A stretch of 64,000 nucleotides of DNA from an uncultured Megasphaera sp. (GTDB lineage: Bacteria > Bacillota > Negativicutes > Veillonellales > Megasphaeraceae): NCBI GenBank assembly GCA_900540735.1, contig UQHB01000005.1:32712-96711 (forward strand), written 5' to 3'. Made by a program: the position numbers and the translations under genes. Shown piece after piece: positions 41,320 to 50,117 of the stretch. The first letter of the stretch is position 1. Every line of letters begins with the position of its first letter. The notes under the pieces were generated by a model that worked only from the letters and a program-made list of their open reading frames with translations, made no database searches and was not told where the DNA came from.

Positions 41320-43308
41320 TTATTTTACAATCGATTTAACAGTTTCAACAACATGTTCTGTGGTGAAACCAAATTTCTTAAAGAGTACACCAGCCGGTGC
41401 AGATGCGCCGAAGGAATTCATCGTTACAGTTGCACCGTCGAGGCCAATGTATTTGCCCCAACCGAAATCGCTGGCTGCTTCGACAACTACGCGTGCACGA
41501 ACGGCTTTCGGCAAGACTTGTTCTTTATATTCATCGCTCTGGGCATCGAAGAGTTCCATGCACGGCATGCTGACGACGCGAACGTCAATACCGTCTTTAG
41601 CGAGTACTTCTTTGGCATCGACTGCAAGAACTACTTCAGAACCGCTAGCAATGACGATAGCGTCCGGTGTAGCTTTTGTGCTATCAGCGAGGACATAGCC
41701 GCCTTTCAGGGCATCTTTGCTGCTGCCAGCAAGCTGCGGTAAGTTCTGACGGGTCAAGACGAGAGCTGTCGGTGTTTCTGTGCTCGTCACAGCTAAGTAC
41801 CAAGCAGCTGCCGTTTCCGTTGCATCAGCCGGACGGAAGACGTTGACATTGGGCATAGCGCGGAGCATAGCAAGCTGTTCAATCGGTTCGTGTGTCGGGC
41901 CGTCTTCACCAACGCCAATACTGTCGTGTGTTAAGACATAGGTCGTCGGCAATTTCATGAGGGCTGCTAAGCGAATCATGGGTTTCATGTAATCGCTGAA
42001 GACAAAGAACGTACCGGCATAAGGACGTACGCCGCCGTGAAGGGCGAGACCATTCGTAATGGCACCCATAGCAAGTTCACGAACGCCAAAGTGGAAATTG
42101 CGGCCAGCATAATTGCCTTTCTGGAAGTCTCCTTCGTCGTCCATGTACGTCTTGTTGGACGGAGCCAGGTCAGCACTACCGCCAACGAGCTGGGGCATAA
42201 GGGATTTCAAGCGGTTAATCATAATGCCCGAAAGGCTGCGCGTAGCCTGCGGTTTGTCTGCATAAGTCCAGAAATCTTCGTTGCCAAGGAGAGCCTGTGC
42301 GTCTACATCGTGATGGTATGCATCCCAAAGGACTTTCATATCCGGGTAGGCCTTAGCATATTCATCAAAGAGTTTCTGCCATTCTGCTTCAGGCGCAGCA
42401 GCTTGTTCACTTAATTCTTTATAATGTGCATATACTGCGTCCGGTACAGCGAAGGGTTCTTTACTGAACCAGTCGAGGTTTTCTTTCATTGCAATAATAT
42501 TGTCTTCTCCAAGAGGCGACCCATGGGCCGAAGCAGAGCCTTGTTTTGCCGGGCAGCCATAGCCGATTTCCGTTTTAATCGTAATGAACGACGGATGTTC
42601 TTTGTCGGCTTTTGCTTCTTCAATGGCTTTACCGATGGCTTCGAGGTCGTTGCCATCTTCAACAGTAATGGTCTGGAACCCGAAGGCTTTCATCCGTTCT
42701 TGGACATTTTCGGTGAATGCAATGTCCGTGCTGCCTTCGATGGAAATACGGTTGCTATCGTAGAGGATGATTAATTTATCGAGGCCGAGGGTACCCGCAA
42801 GGGAGAAGGCTTCTGACGAAATACCTTCCATCATGCAGCCGTCGCCGCCGAGAGCAAACGTATAGTGGTCGACGACAGGATAGCCTGGTTTATTGAAAAT
42901 AGCAGCTAAATGCGCTTCTGCCATAGCCATGCCTACAGCCATGCCCATACCAGCACCGAGAGGGCCCGTCGTTGCTTCTACACCGACTGTATGGCCGTAT
43001 TCCGGATGGCCCGGTGTGAGGGAGCTGTCTTGGCGGAAGTCTTTAATATCATCAAGAGTCAGGCCGTAGCCATAGAAATGAAGTAATGAATACAACAACA
43101 TAGAACCATGGCCGCCAGATAAAATGAAGCGGTCCCGGTTAGCCCATTTCGGGTCTTTGGCGTTGTGTTTCATATGGTGGCCCCATAATTCGTACGCCAT
43201 AGCAGCTGCACCTAAGGGCAGGCCGGGATGTCCCGAATTGGCTTTCTGGATAGCATCCGCCGAAAGAACGCGGATTGCATTTACACAGGTCGTATCAATG
43301 GTACTCAT
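41320..43308 (-). CDS. tkt: Transketolase
   Basis: 662 residues, full length; transfers two-carbon units in the non-oxidative pentose phosphate pathway with thiamine diphosphate. The N-terminal PP domain has KANSGHPGLPLGAAAMAYELW and the TPP motif GDGCMMEGISSEAFSLAGTLGLDKLIILYDSN. The Pyr domain has GVRELAMGAITNGLALHGG and THDSIGVGEDGPTHEPIEQLA. ATG at 43308 has AAGGAGAG upstream; the eleven earlier in-frame codons are discounted. Monocistronic, divergent from the HAD gene. Confidence 0.97.
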   Translation of the reverse strand: MSTIDTTCVNAIRVLSADAIQKANSGHPGLPLGAAAMAYELWGHHMKHNAKDPKWANRDRFILSGGHGSMLLYSLLHFYGYGLTLDDIKDFRQDSSLTPGHPEYGHTVGVEATTGPLGAGMGMAVGMAMAEAHLAAIFNKPGYPVVDHYTFALGGDGCMMEGISSEAFSLAGTLGLDKLIILYDSNRISIEGSTDIAFTENVQERMKAFGFQTITVEDGNDLEAIGKAIEEAKADKEHPSFITIKTEIGYGCPAKQGSASAHGSPLGEDNIIAMKENLDWFSKEPFAVPDAVYAHYKELSEQAAAPEAEWQKLFDEYAKAYPDMKVLWDAYHHDVDAQALLGNEDFWTYADKPQATRSLSGIMINRLKSLMPQLVGGSADLAPSNKTYMDDEGDFQKGNYAGRNFHFGVRELAMGAITNGLALHGGVRPYAGTFFVFSDYMKPMIRLAALMKLPTTYVLTHDSIGVGEDGPTHEPIEQLAMLRAMPNVNVFRPADATETAAAWYLAVTSTETPTALVLTRQNLPQLAGSSKDALKGGYVLADSTKATPDAIVIASGSEVVLAVDAKEVLAKDGIDVRVVSMPCMELFDAQSDEYKEQVLPKAVRARVVVEAASDFGWGKYIGLDGATVTMNSFGASAPAGVLFKKFGFTTEHVVETVKSIVK

Positions 43309-43514
43309 TGTCTTATCTCTCCTTATGTGTGTTAAATTCATATCCTATTATGAAGAACAACCCTAGTGTCTGTCAATGGCAAGAGGCGAATTTATTATAA
43401 AAAAATAGCCTATATAGTGTAAAATCAAGGCAAATTTTGCAGAATCGGTATAATTCATTCCTGAAATAGGCTATAATGCATAGTATAAATTGCATACTAG
43501 AAAGGAAGAGCTTT

Positions 43515-44276
43515 ATGAAGAAAAAATACTGTTTTTTCGATATAGATAATACGTTGGGCCTTAATATTTCTGCCGTCATCCCGGCTGATACACTCTATTG
43601 CCTGCGCCGTCTCCGCCAGCAAGGCCATTTCGTGGCCATTGCGACCGGGCGGCTTCAGCACGATGCGTATAACTTTGCATCGCGCTACGACATTCATTCC
43701 CTCGTTGCCGACGGCGGCAACAGCATTACCATAGACGACCAGCTTCTTTCTATGGAAGGGTTGCCCTTAGCAAATTGTAAAGCTATTCTCCGCGATTTGA
43801 CAGCACGGCACCTGCCTTGGGCCGTCGTCACGGACAACACCATTAACCGTTACACACCGTATGATGACTTCCCCTACGCCGACCCGAAGAACTACATGAA
43901 TACGGTCGTCCGCCCTGTCGACATCGATGCCCTAACAGTAGTCTATAAAATTACGTACGCCCGCCCCAAAGACGGCGAACTGCCTGTACCACAACACGAC
44001 CTCCCCCACCTTACGTATTTAGACAGCACGTACCTCATCGAACCGATGGATAAAGGCAAAGGCATCCTCGACATGATGGCTCACTTACAGGCTGACCCGG
44101 CAGACGTCATCGTCTTTGGTGACGGCCTCAACGACATTAGCATGTTCCATAAGCCCTTCTTCTCTGTCGCTATGGGCAACGCACGGCCCCAGTTAAAAGC
44201 TGTAGCTGATTACATTACGGATGATAACGACAAAGGCGGCATTTTACACGCGTGCATGCATTTAGGATTACTATAG
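43515..44276 (+). CDS. HAD-superfamily hydrolase, Cof type
   Basis: 253 residues. Motif I FFDIDNTLG at the N-terminus has the catalytic DxDxT; motif II IATGRLQ, motif III Lys within EPMDKGKG, and motif IV VFGDGLNDISMF follow in order. The C2-type cap lies between residues about 85 and 180. Such enzymes dephosphorylate sugar phosphates or cofactors. ATG at 43515 has AAAGGAAG upstream. It is isolated on the plus strand between tkt and tuf, with TATAAT near 43471 as possible -10. Substrate unknown. Confidence 0.9.
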   Translation: MKKKYCFFDIDNTLGLNISAVIPADTLYCLRRLRQQGHFVAIATGRLQHDAYNFASRYDIHSLVADGGNSITIDDQLLSMEGLPLANCKAILRDLTARHLPWAVVTDNTINRYTPYDDFPYADPKNYMNTVVRPVDIDALTVVYKITYARPKDGELPVPQHDLPHLTYLDSTYLIEPMDKGKGILDMMAHLQADPADVIVFGDGLNDISMFHKPFFSVAMGNARPQLKAVADYITDDNDKGGILHACMHLGLL

Positions 44277-44286
44277 AGTAGCTATA

Positions 44287-44322
44287 AAAAAAGAGCTGCA
44301 ACATACGTTGCAACTCTTTTTT
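44287..44322. terminator. Bidirectional terminator between HAD gene and tuf
   Basis: A-rich arm, GAG, TGCAAC-N4-GTTGCA, CTC, TTTTTT: symmetrical hairpin with T-runs on both strands between two convergent genes. Confidence 0.88.
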
Positions 44323-44337
44323 GCGTCTATACGCAGA

Positions 44338-45525
44338 TTATGCTTCGATTTCCGAAACAACACCAGCACCAACAGTACGGCCGCCTTCACGAATAGCGAA
44401 GCGTAAGCCAACTTCAATAGCAATCGGTGTAATCAATTCGACATCCATTTTGACGTTATCGCCAGGCATGCACATTTCCGTGCCTTCCGGTAATTTGATA
44501 ACGCCTGTTACGTCTGTTGTGCGAAAGTAGAACTGCGGACGATAGCCGTTAAAAAACGGTGTATGACGGCCGCCTTCTTCTTTGGTTAAGACGTAAACTT
44601 GTGCTTTGAATTTAGTATGCGGATGAATGGAACCTGGTTTAGCCAAGACCTGACCACGTTCTACATCTTTACGGTCAATACCACGGAGCAAAGCACCGAT
44701 ATTGTCGCCTGCTTCAGCGAGGTCCAAAATCTTACGGAACATTTCAACGCCTGTAACAGTCGTTTCTTTTGGTTTATCTGCAAGGCCGACGATTTCAACA
44801 GCGTCGCCAACTTTGACTTCCCCACGTTCAACGCGGCCTGTAGCAACAGTACCACGACCAGTGATGGTGAAGACATCTTCAATCGGCATTAAGAACGGCT
44901 TATCAATCGGACGGTTTGGTGTCGGAATGTAGTCATCGACAGCTTTCATCAAGTCGAGGATGGACTGTTCAGCTTTCGGGTCACCTTCGAGGGCTTTTAA
45001 GGCAGAGCCGACGATAATCGGAGTTTTATCTCCAGGATAACCGTATTCTGTTAAGAGGTCACGAACTTCCATTTCAACGAGTTCGATTAGTTCCGGGTCA
45101 TCGACCTGGTCAGCTTTGTTCAGGTAGACGACAATAGCCGGTACACCAACTTGGCGAGCCAAGAGGATGTGTTCACGAGTCTGCGGCATTGGGCCGTCAG
45201 CTGCGGAAACGACGAGGATTGCGCCATCCATCTGAGCAGCACCGGTAATCATGTTCTTGACATAGTCAGCATGCCCCGGGCAGTCAACGTGTGCGTAATG
45301 ACGTTTTTCTGTTTCATATTCAACGTGTGCCGTGTTGATTGTAATACCACGTTCACGTTCTTCTGGTGCTTTATCGATATCGGCATAGTCTTCGAATTTA
45401 GCGAAGCCTTTCTTAGACAATACTTTAGTAATAGCAGCGGTTAACGTTGTTTTACCATGGTCGACGTGACCGATAGTACCAATGTTGACATGAGGTTTTG
45501 TTCTTTCATAATGTCCTTTTGCCAT
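44338..45525 (-). CDS. tuf: Elongation factor Tu
   Basis: 395 residues; GTPase that brings aminoacyl-tRNA to the ribosome. NIGTIGHVDHGKTTLTAAI (P-loop), RGITINTAHVEYET (switch I), DCPGHADYVKNMI (G3), NKADQVDDPE (G4) and the C-terminal barrel domains are intact. ATG at 45525 follows GGAGG by 11 nt. It stands alone beside a tRNA cluster, not in a str operon with fusA, so it may be a second copy or relocated; the window cannot tell. Confidence 0.98.
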   Translation of the reverse strand: MAKGHYERTKPHVNIGTIGHVDHGKTTLTAAITKVLSKKGFAKFEDYADIDKAPEERERGITINTAHVEYETEKRHYAHVDCPGHADYVKNMITGAAQMDGAILVVSAADGPMPQTREHILLARQVGVPAIVVYLNKADQVDDPELIELVEMEVRDLLTEYGYPGDKTPIIVGSALKALEGDPKAEQSILDLMKAVDDYIPTPNRPIDKPFLMPIEDVFTITGRGTVATGRVERGEVKVGDAVEIVGLADKPKETTVTGVEMFRKILDLAEAGDNIGALLRGIDRKDVERGQVLAKPGSIHPHTKFKAQVYVLTKEEGGRHTPFFNGYRPQFYFRTTDVTGVIKLPEGTEMCMPGDNVKMDVELITPIAIEVGLRFAIREGGRTVGAGVVSEIEA

Positions 45526-45628
45526 AATACTCAATTCCTCCTTCAGGAAAACTTACCATCCTTTAGTATTCTACCACAAATTTGCCTTTTATACTCAAAA
45601 ATAAGTGTAAAAAAATAAATTTGCATAT

Positions 45629-45657
45629 AGAAAATCACCTCGTCAGACGAGGTGATT
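45629..45657 (-). terminator. Terminator of tRNA cluster 2
   Basis: Perfect 11-bp arms (45633-45643 and 45647-45657) with 3-nt loop; the minus-strand exit is TTTTCTATATG. The region 45526-45632 also holds the tuf promoter area, with TGGTAGAAT as candidate extended -10. Confidence 0.85.
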
Positions 45658-45662
45658 AGGTG

Positions 45663-45739
45663 TGGTGGCGGCTCGGAGATTCGAACTCTGGACACTGCGG
45701 GTATGAACCGCATGCTCTAGCCAACTGAGCTAAGCCGCC
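45663..45739 (-). tRNA. tRNA-Met(CAT), elongator
   Basis: Acceptor GGCGGCT, D-arm AGCTCAGTTGGCTAGAGC, anticodon loop TTCATAC (CAT), T-loop GTTCGAATC, encoded CCA. The 1-72 pair is G-C and the anticodon stem lacks three G-C pairs, so this is the elongator. Confidence 0.9.
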
Positions 45740-45744
45740 ATGAT

Positions 45745-45820
45745 TGGAGCTATTGACCGGGATTGAACCGGTGACCTTATCCTTACCAAGGATACGCTCT
45801 ACCGACTGAGCTACAACAGC
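45745..45820 (-). tRNA. tRNA-Thr(GGT)
   Basis: Acceptor GCTGTTG with CAATAGC, D-arm AGCTCAGTCGGTAGAGC, anticodon loop TTGGTAA (GGT), T-loop GTTCAATCC, encoded CCA. Confidence 0.95.
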
Positions 45821-45888
45821 TTGTTACCGTTCAACGCAATCTATTCAATTCACGCCTTACTAGAGGCTCGATGTTTAGCAAAAAAATT

Positions 45889-45964
<76 letters not shown>

Positions 45965-45972
45965 ATGAAAAT

Positions 45973-46058
45973 TGGTGGTTGGGGAAGGATTCGAACCTTC
46001 GAAGGCGGACGCCGGCAGATTTACAGTCTGCTCCCTTTAGCCACTCGGGAACCCAACC
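45973..46058 (-). tRNA. tRNA-Tyr(GTA)
   Basis: Class II with long variable arm; acceptor GGTTGGG, anticodon loop CTGTAAA (GTA), T-loop GTTCGAATC, encoded CCA. Confidence 0.95.
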
Positions 46059-46062
46059 ACAG

Positions 46063-46138
<76 letters not shown>

Positions 46139-46168
46139 ATGTCTGTGTTCTCCGCGAGAACGTAACTT

Positions 46169-46197
46169 ATTATATCTGAACAAGTTCGTTCTGTCAA
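46169..46197 (-). promoter_or_regulatory. Consensus promoter of tRNA cluster 2
   Basis: Minus strand: -35 TTGACA (46192-46197), 17-nt spacer, -10 TATAAT (46169-46174), a perfect sigma-70-type match about 30 nt before tRNA-Thr(TGT). Confidence 0.88.
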
Positions 46198-46323
46198 GAG
46201 CTTTTTTCAACTTTTTTGAAGTTTTCTTTACGAAGTTCTTACATACTTCAAAACCGCTGACTTGATTAGTATACTATAGGTCGTCAAAAAATGCAAGCAT
46301 TTATTTCAAAAAATTTTCTATGA

Positions 46324-46329
46324 TATAAT
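46324..46329 (+). promoter_or_regulatory. Extended -10 of queG
   Basis: TGATATAAT (TGN plus TATAAT) 30 nt before the queG start. No clear -35, which an extended -10 can tolerate. Confidence 0.5.
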
Positions 46330-46358
46330 ACCATAAGAAATCCCTTAAAGGAGTTACT

Positions 46359-47327
46359 ATGAATCGTACAGATATCGTTGCCTTTTTACACTCATTGCAG
46401 CTCGATGCAGTGGGCATCGTCCCAGCTGATGTGCCCTTGCCGCCGCCATCGTATACTACCTCTCCTCTCTGTCCCTTAGCGGCCGGTACAGGGCGCGAAC
46501 GGTATGAGCCGTGCCGCCTCTTGCCGTCGTGCCAGTCTATCATCGTCATTCTCTTTCCGTACTACACCGGGCCAGAGCATGGCAACCTATCGCGCTATAG
46601 CCGCTCCCGTGACTACCACACCATCGTCCACAACTATTTACAGCGCATCGAAGACTTTTTGCACCACCATGAAGGGACGTGTGAAACCTTACCCATTATC
46701 GACACGTCTGTCTTAGATGACCGCTGGCTGGCCTATCAAGGAGGGCTCGGCTTTTTCGGCGATAATCATTGCTTCATCAATGACCGCTATGGGTCGTATT
46801 GCTTTATTGGCAGTATCCTTACGTCTCTCCCCCTAGAGGCGGACGAATCGTTAACTAAGGAATGCCACCACTGCGGCCGTTGTGCTGCAGCCTGTCCGGG
46901 ACACTGCTTTCATGACGGCATCTACGACTACCAGTACTGCAAATCTTTTTTGACACAAAAAAAAGGCAGCATAACGCTGCCTGAAATAGAAGTCATCCAA
47001 AAAACGCCGCTCATTTGGGGCTGTGATGTGTGCCAAGACGTGTGTCACCACAATCAAGGCATTGCGCAAACGCCGCTGCCGGAGTTTTATGAAGACCGAC
47101 TCGTCTCCCTTCGTACGGAAGATATAGAGTCGTTATCGAATAAGCAGTTCCAGCGGACCTTCGGCACACGCGCCTTTGCGTGGCGCGGCAAAAAGATACT
47201 CCTCCGTAATCTAGCCTATATGGAAGACTTACAACCCCGGAATCCACGTGACGACGGACACGGCAATGTAAATAAAGAAGAGCACAATACAGCCCGTAAC
47301 GATGACAACGGGCAAAATAATAGATAA
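46359..47327 (+). CDS. queG: Epoxyqueuosine reductase QueG
   Basis: 322-residue cobalamin and iron-sulfur enzyme for the last step of queuosine tRNA modification. IIDTSVLDDRWLAYQGGLGFFGDNHCFI holds the catalytic Asp block and the corrinoid site. Two [4Fe-4S] motifs follow: CHHCGRCAAACPGHC and WGCDVCQDVCHHN. There is no C-terminal HEAT domain, as in shorter homologues. The last 30 or so residues (DGHGNVNKEEHNTARNDD) are unconserved and lie antisense over the convergent Yip1-like gene by 99 bp. ATG at 46359 follows AAAGGAG. Confidence 0.93.
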   Translation: MNRTDIVAFLHSLQLDAVGIVPADVPLPPPSYTTSPLCPLAAGTGRERYEPCRLLPSCQSIIVILFPYYTGPEHGNLSRYSRSRDYHTIVHNYLQRIEDFLHHHEGTCETLPIIDTSVLDDRWLAYQGGLGFFGDNHCFINDRYGSYCFIGSILTSLPLEADESLTKECHHCGRCAAACPGHCFHDGIYDYQYCKSFLTQKKGSITLPEIEVIQKTPLIWGCDVCQDVCHHNQGIAQTPLPEFYEDRLVSLRTEDIESLSNKQFQRTFGTRAFAWRGKKILLRNLAYMEDLQPRNPRDDGHGNVNKEEHNTARNDDNGQNNR

Positions 47328-47795
47328 AACACTGCGTAACGCAGACATTTTATAGTTTGCCATGACAGCCAGGACTAAGAGGACAAAAGACCAGACGCTG
47401 GCTACAATCGAAATGATATGAACCAATTCTTCTGGTATTAAAAAGACGAAGCTTTCTGCTAAGGTCGCCAAATTCATAGGCACATCGGCAAAGCAAATGG
47501 CTGCGAGCAGTCCTTTCATCGTCCCTTTGCCGCCGAGCATGCGCGACGTACCGTGCAGGCACGCCAGGCGAATGAGTAAAAAGAGACCGGCTCCTAAGTA
47601 AATCCCAATAAAGGTTAAGACCGACGACCGTTCCCATTGGGCAAAGACGGAAAAAACGGTCAATAAAATCGTTAAAAACCAAATCCATAATCCTTCATAG
47701 AGGCGTTGTTCCTTCGTAATTAGGGACAACGTCTCTTTGGGGTGCGTCAAGCTGTCATAGGTCAGGACAAAGGATTCTTTTACATGGTCTATCAC
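47229..47795 (-). CDS. Yip1-domain family membrane protein
   Basis: 188 residues with five hydrophobic helices (GLWIWFLTILLTVFSVFA; VLTFIGIYLGAGLFLLIRLA; GLLAAICFADVPMNLATLA; IISIVASVWSFVLLVLAVMANY; IILPVVIVTGCIVLFFIYIAV). The pattern, including PKETLSL near the N-terminus, is that of Yip1/YIPF-like bacterial proteins of unknown role. The start is taken as GTG at 47795, which overlaps the sppA stop as GTGA and has GGAG 10 nt upstream. A longer frame to 47876 has no ribosome-binding site. Coupled to sppA. Confidence 0.8.
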   Translation of the reverse strand: MIDHVKESFVLTYDSLTHPKETLSLITKEQRLYEGLWIWFLTILLTVFSVFAQWERSSVLTFIGIYLGAGLFLLIRLACLHGTSRMLGGKGTMKGLLAAICFADVPMNLATLAESFVFLIPEELVHIISIVASVWSFVLLVLAVMANYKMSALRSVLSIILPVVIVTGCIVLFFIYIAVSVVTWIPGL

Positions 47796-48754
47796 TGCTG
47801 CCACACTCCTTTCATTAAAAGTAAGGGCAAGTGAATATTCGCCCCGCTGCCCGTCTGGGAAAGCAAAGCCTGCCATGTCGGCAGAGCCGTAATCTTGCCT
47901 TGTAAGAGCTGCTGTAACGTTGGCGTATCATCATAGGTCACAGTGGGTACCTTGTCCGGGTCATCGTCGCCAATGAGCTGTCCTGCATAAGCTAAGGCAT
48001 CGTAATAGTTGCCCATTTCGTCGACGAGGCCTGCATCTAAGGCTTGCTGTCCCGTAAAGACGCGGCCATCGGCAAGGGCGCGGACTTTCTGTTCATCCAT
48101 ATGCCGTTCTTTGGCGACGACGGTGACGAACTGGTCATACATATTATTGACCATGGTCTGCGTGAGCTGCCGTTCGTCATCGGTCATGGGCCGGAACGGC
48201 GAAAAAATGTCTTTGTGAGCACCAGATTTTATTTTTTCTTCTTTGACCCCAACTTTTTCACTCAAGCCTTGTAAATCATAGTACGACATGTAAACACCAA
48301 TACTGCCTGTAATGGTCGATGGATTAGCATAGACTTTATCGCCATACGCAGCAAGCCAGTACGCGCCGGACGCAGCCGTATCGCCCATAGAGACAATGAC
48401 GGGCTTACCCGTTTCTTTGAGACGCTGTAATTCTGTAGCTGCTTCTTGCGTCGCGGCGGTGCTGCCGCCAGGGCTGTCAAGCCGCAAGAGGACGGCTTTT
48501 ACAGAATCATCCATGCGGGCCTTACGAAACTGCTTCATTAAGGCACCGGACGTAGCTGTCTGGGTGCCGCTCAAGCTAAAATCATCGCCACTGCCGCCGA
48601 CAATGGGGCCGGACACGCGAATGACCGCAACTTTCCCCTCTTCTTTTAGGGGACCTATGTCTTCTGTACGAGACAAGACTCCGGCTACGATGACGAGGAC
48701 AAAGAAGACAAGGACACCAAATGTAACAATTCGAATTTTTTTCGTTCTATCCAT
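47792..48754 (-). CDS. sppA: Signal peptide peptidase SppA (67K-short type)
   Basis: 320-residue S49-family serine protease, short Bacillus-type form. An N-terminal membrane helix (IVTFGVLVFFVLVIVAGVL) anchors it. The catalytic dyad is the Ser in GDTAASGAYWLAAYGDKV and the Lys in GAHKDIFSPFRPM; LRLDSPGGSTAATQEA is the preceding family block. It degrades cleaved signal peptides outside the membrane. ATG at 48754 has AGAGGTG 7 nt upstream. Confidence 0.94.
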   Translation of the reverse strand: MDRTKKIRIVTFGVLVFFVLVIVAGVLSRTEDIGPLKEEGKVAVIRVSGPIVGGSGDDFSLSGTQTATSGALMKQFRKARMDDSVKAVLLRLDSPGGSTAATQEAATELQRLKETGKPVIVSMGDTAASGAYWLAAYGDKVYANPSTITGSIGVYMSYYDLQGLSEKVGVKEEKIKSGAHKDIFSPFRPMTDDERQLTQTMVNNMYDQFVTVVAKERHMDEQKVRALADGRVFTGQQALDAGLVDEMGNYYDALAYAGQLIGDDDPDKVPTVTYDDTPTLQQLLQGKITALPTWQALLSQTGSGANIHLPLLLMKGVWQQ

Positions 48755-48767
48755 GAAGCAACACCTC

Positions 48768-50111
48768 TTACGCATGCCCTTCTGGGTCGTCGTGCGTCGT
48801 ATCTAAATTCAAGAACAACGTAAATTCGCCTTTGAAATACAACTTAATCGCCCCAACGGGACCGTTACGATGTTTTGCTAAAATAACTTCTGTAATATGC
48901 TGATTTTCCGTTTCCTTGTCGTAGTAGTCTTCACGATAAAGGAAGGAAACGATATCCGCATCCTGTTCCAGAGCCCCTGATTCGCGGAGGTCACTGAGCA
49001 TAGGCCGTTTATCTTGTCGGCTTTCGACACTACGGCTGAGCTGGGAGAGCGCAATGAGGGGCACTTTTAATTCGCGCGCCAAGGCCTTGAGGGAACGGGA
49101 AATTTCAGAAATTTCTTGCTGTCTACTTTCGGCGTTACGCCCTTGCATGAGCTGCAAGTAATCGACAATGATTAAATCTAAGCCATGTTCGGACTTTAAC
49201 CGCCGTGCTTTCGAGCGCATTTCGGCAACACTAATGCCAGGCGTATCGTCAATGTAAATAGGCGACTCGTAGAGTTTATCGCAAGCATTGGTCAAACTCG
49301 TCCATTCTTGGTCGCTATTGAGTTGGCCTGTACGCAGTTTTTGCGAATCAATACGCGCAATTTGGCACAACAGACGCTGGACGAGCTGTTCTTGCGACAT
49401 TTCAAGGGAGAAAAAGGCAACGGTTTTCTTTTGCCGTACACCGACATTGGCGGCGATGTTCAGCGTAAAGGCCGTCTTCCCCATACTCGGACGAGCAGCG
49501 ACGAGAATCAAGTCTGACTGCTGAAGGCCAGAGGTCATCTTATCTAAATCGCGAAACCCTGTTGGCAGCCCGGTCAGACCGGCTTTATTTTCATAGAGCT
49601 TCGTAATCTTATCGAGCGTTGCTTCGACGACTTCGCCAACTGGCGCAAAGTCACCGCGATTCTTGTTTTCTGAGAGCTGTAAAATCTTGCGTTCCGCTTC
49701 GTCGAGCAAGTCTTCCGGGTTCTTTTCGCCGTCATAGGCTTCGGTCGTCAAGTCCGTACAGGTCGTAATCAAGTTACGAGCCATCGCTTTCTTGACGACA
49801 ATGTCTGCATGATACTCGATGTTGGCCGCTGTGGCGACCATGTTGGGCAGGCTCAGAATATATTCTACGCCGCCTACATCGTCGAGCTTTTTCATGCGCT
49901 GCAACTCATCAGGCAAGGTAATGACATCGATTTCTTTATTTTCTTTATGGAGGTGCATCATGGCTTCAAAAATGGTGCGATGCACTTCACGGTAAAAGTC
50001 CGTCGGGCTGAGCTTTTCCATGGCCACGATGACGGCGTTGTGGTCGAGCATCATAGCCCCGAGGACGGCTTGTTCTGCTTCTACATTTTGCGGTGGAATC
50101 CGTTGTTCCAT
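48768..50111 (-). CDS. dnaB: Replicative DNA helicase DnaB
   Basis: 447 residues. The N-terminal domain (PPQNVEAEQAVLGAMMLDHNAVI) and RecA-like motor domain with ARPSMGKTAFTLNIA (Walker A), FFSLEMSQEQLVQRLLC, LIIVDYLQLMQGRN (Walker B) and HRNGPVGAIKLYFKGEFTLF (C-terminus) are complete. No intein. It sits in the rplI-lon-dnaB gene set typical of Firmicutes. ATG at 50111. Confidence 0.97.
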   Translation of the reverse strand: MEQRIPPQNVEAEQAVLGAMMLDHNAVIVAMEKLSPTDFYREVHRTIFEAMMHLHKENKEIDVITLPDELQRMKKLDDVGGVEYILSLPNMVATAANIEYHADIVVKKAMARNLITTCTDLTTEAYDGEKNPEDLLDEAERKILQLSENKNRGDFAPVGEVVEATLDKITKLYENKAGLTGLPTGFRDLDKMTSGLQQSDLILVAARPSMGKTAFTLNIAANVGVRQKKTVAFFSLEMSQEQLVQRLLCQIARIDSQKLRTGQLNSDQEWTSLTNACDKLYESPIYIDDTPGISVAEMRSKARRLKSEHGLDLIIVDYLQLMQGRNAESRQQEISEISRSLKALARELKVPLIALSQLSRSVESRQDKRPMLSDLRESGALEQDADIVSFLYREDYYDKETENQHITEVILAKHRNGPVGAIKLYFKGEFTLFLNLDTTHDDPEGHA

Positions 50112-50117
50112 GTATGG

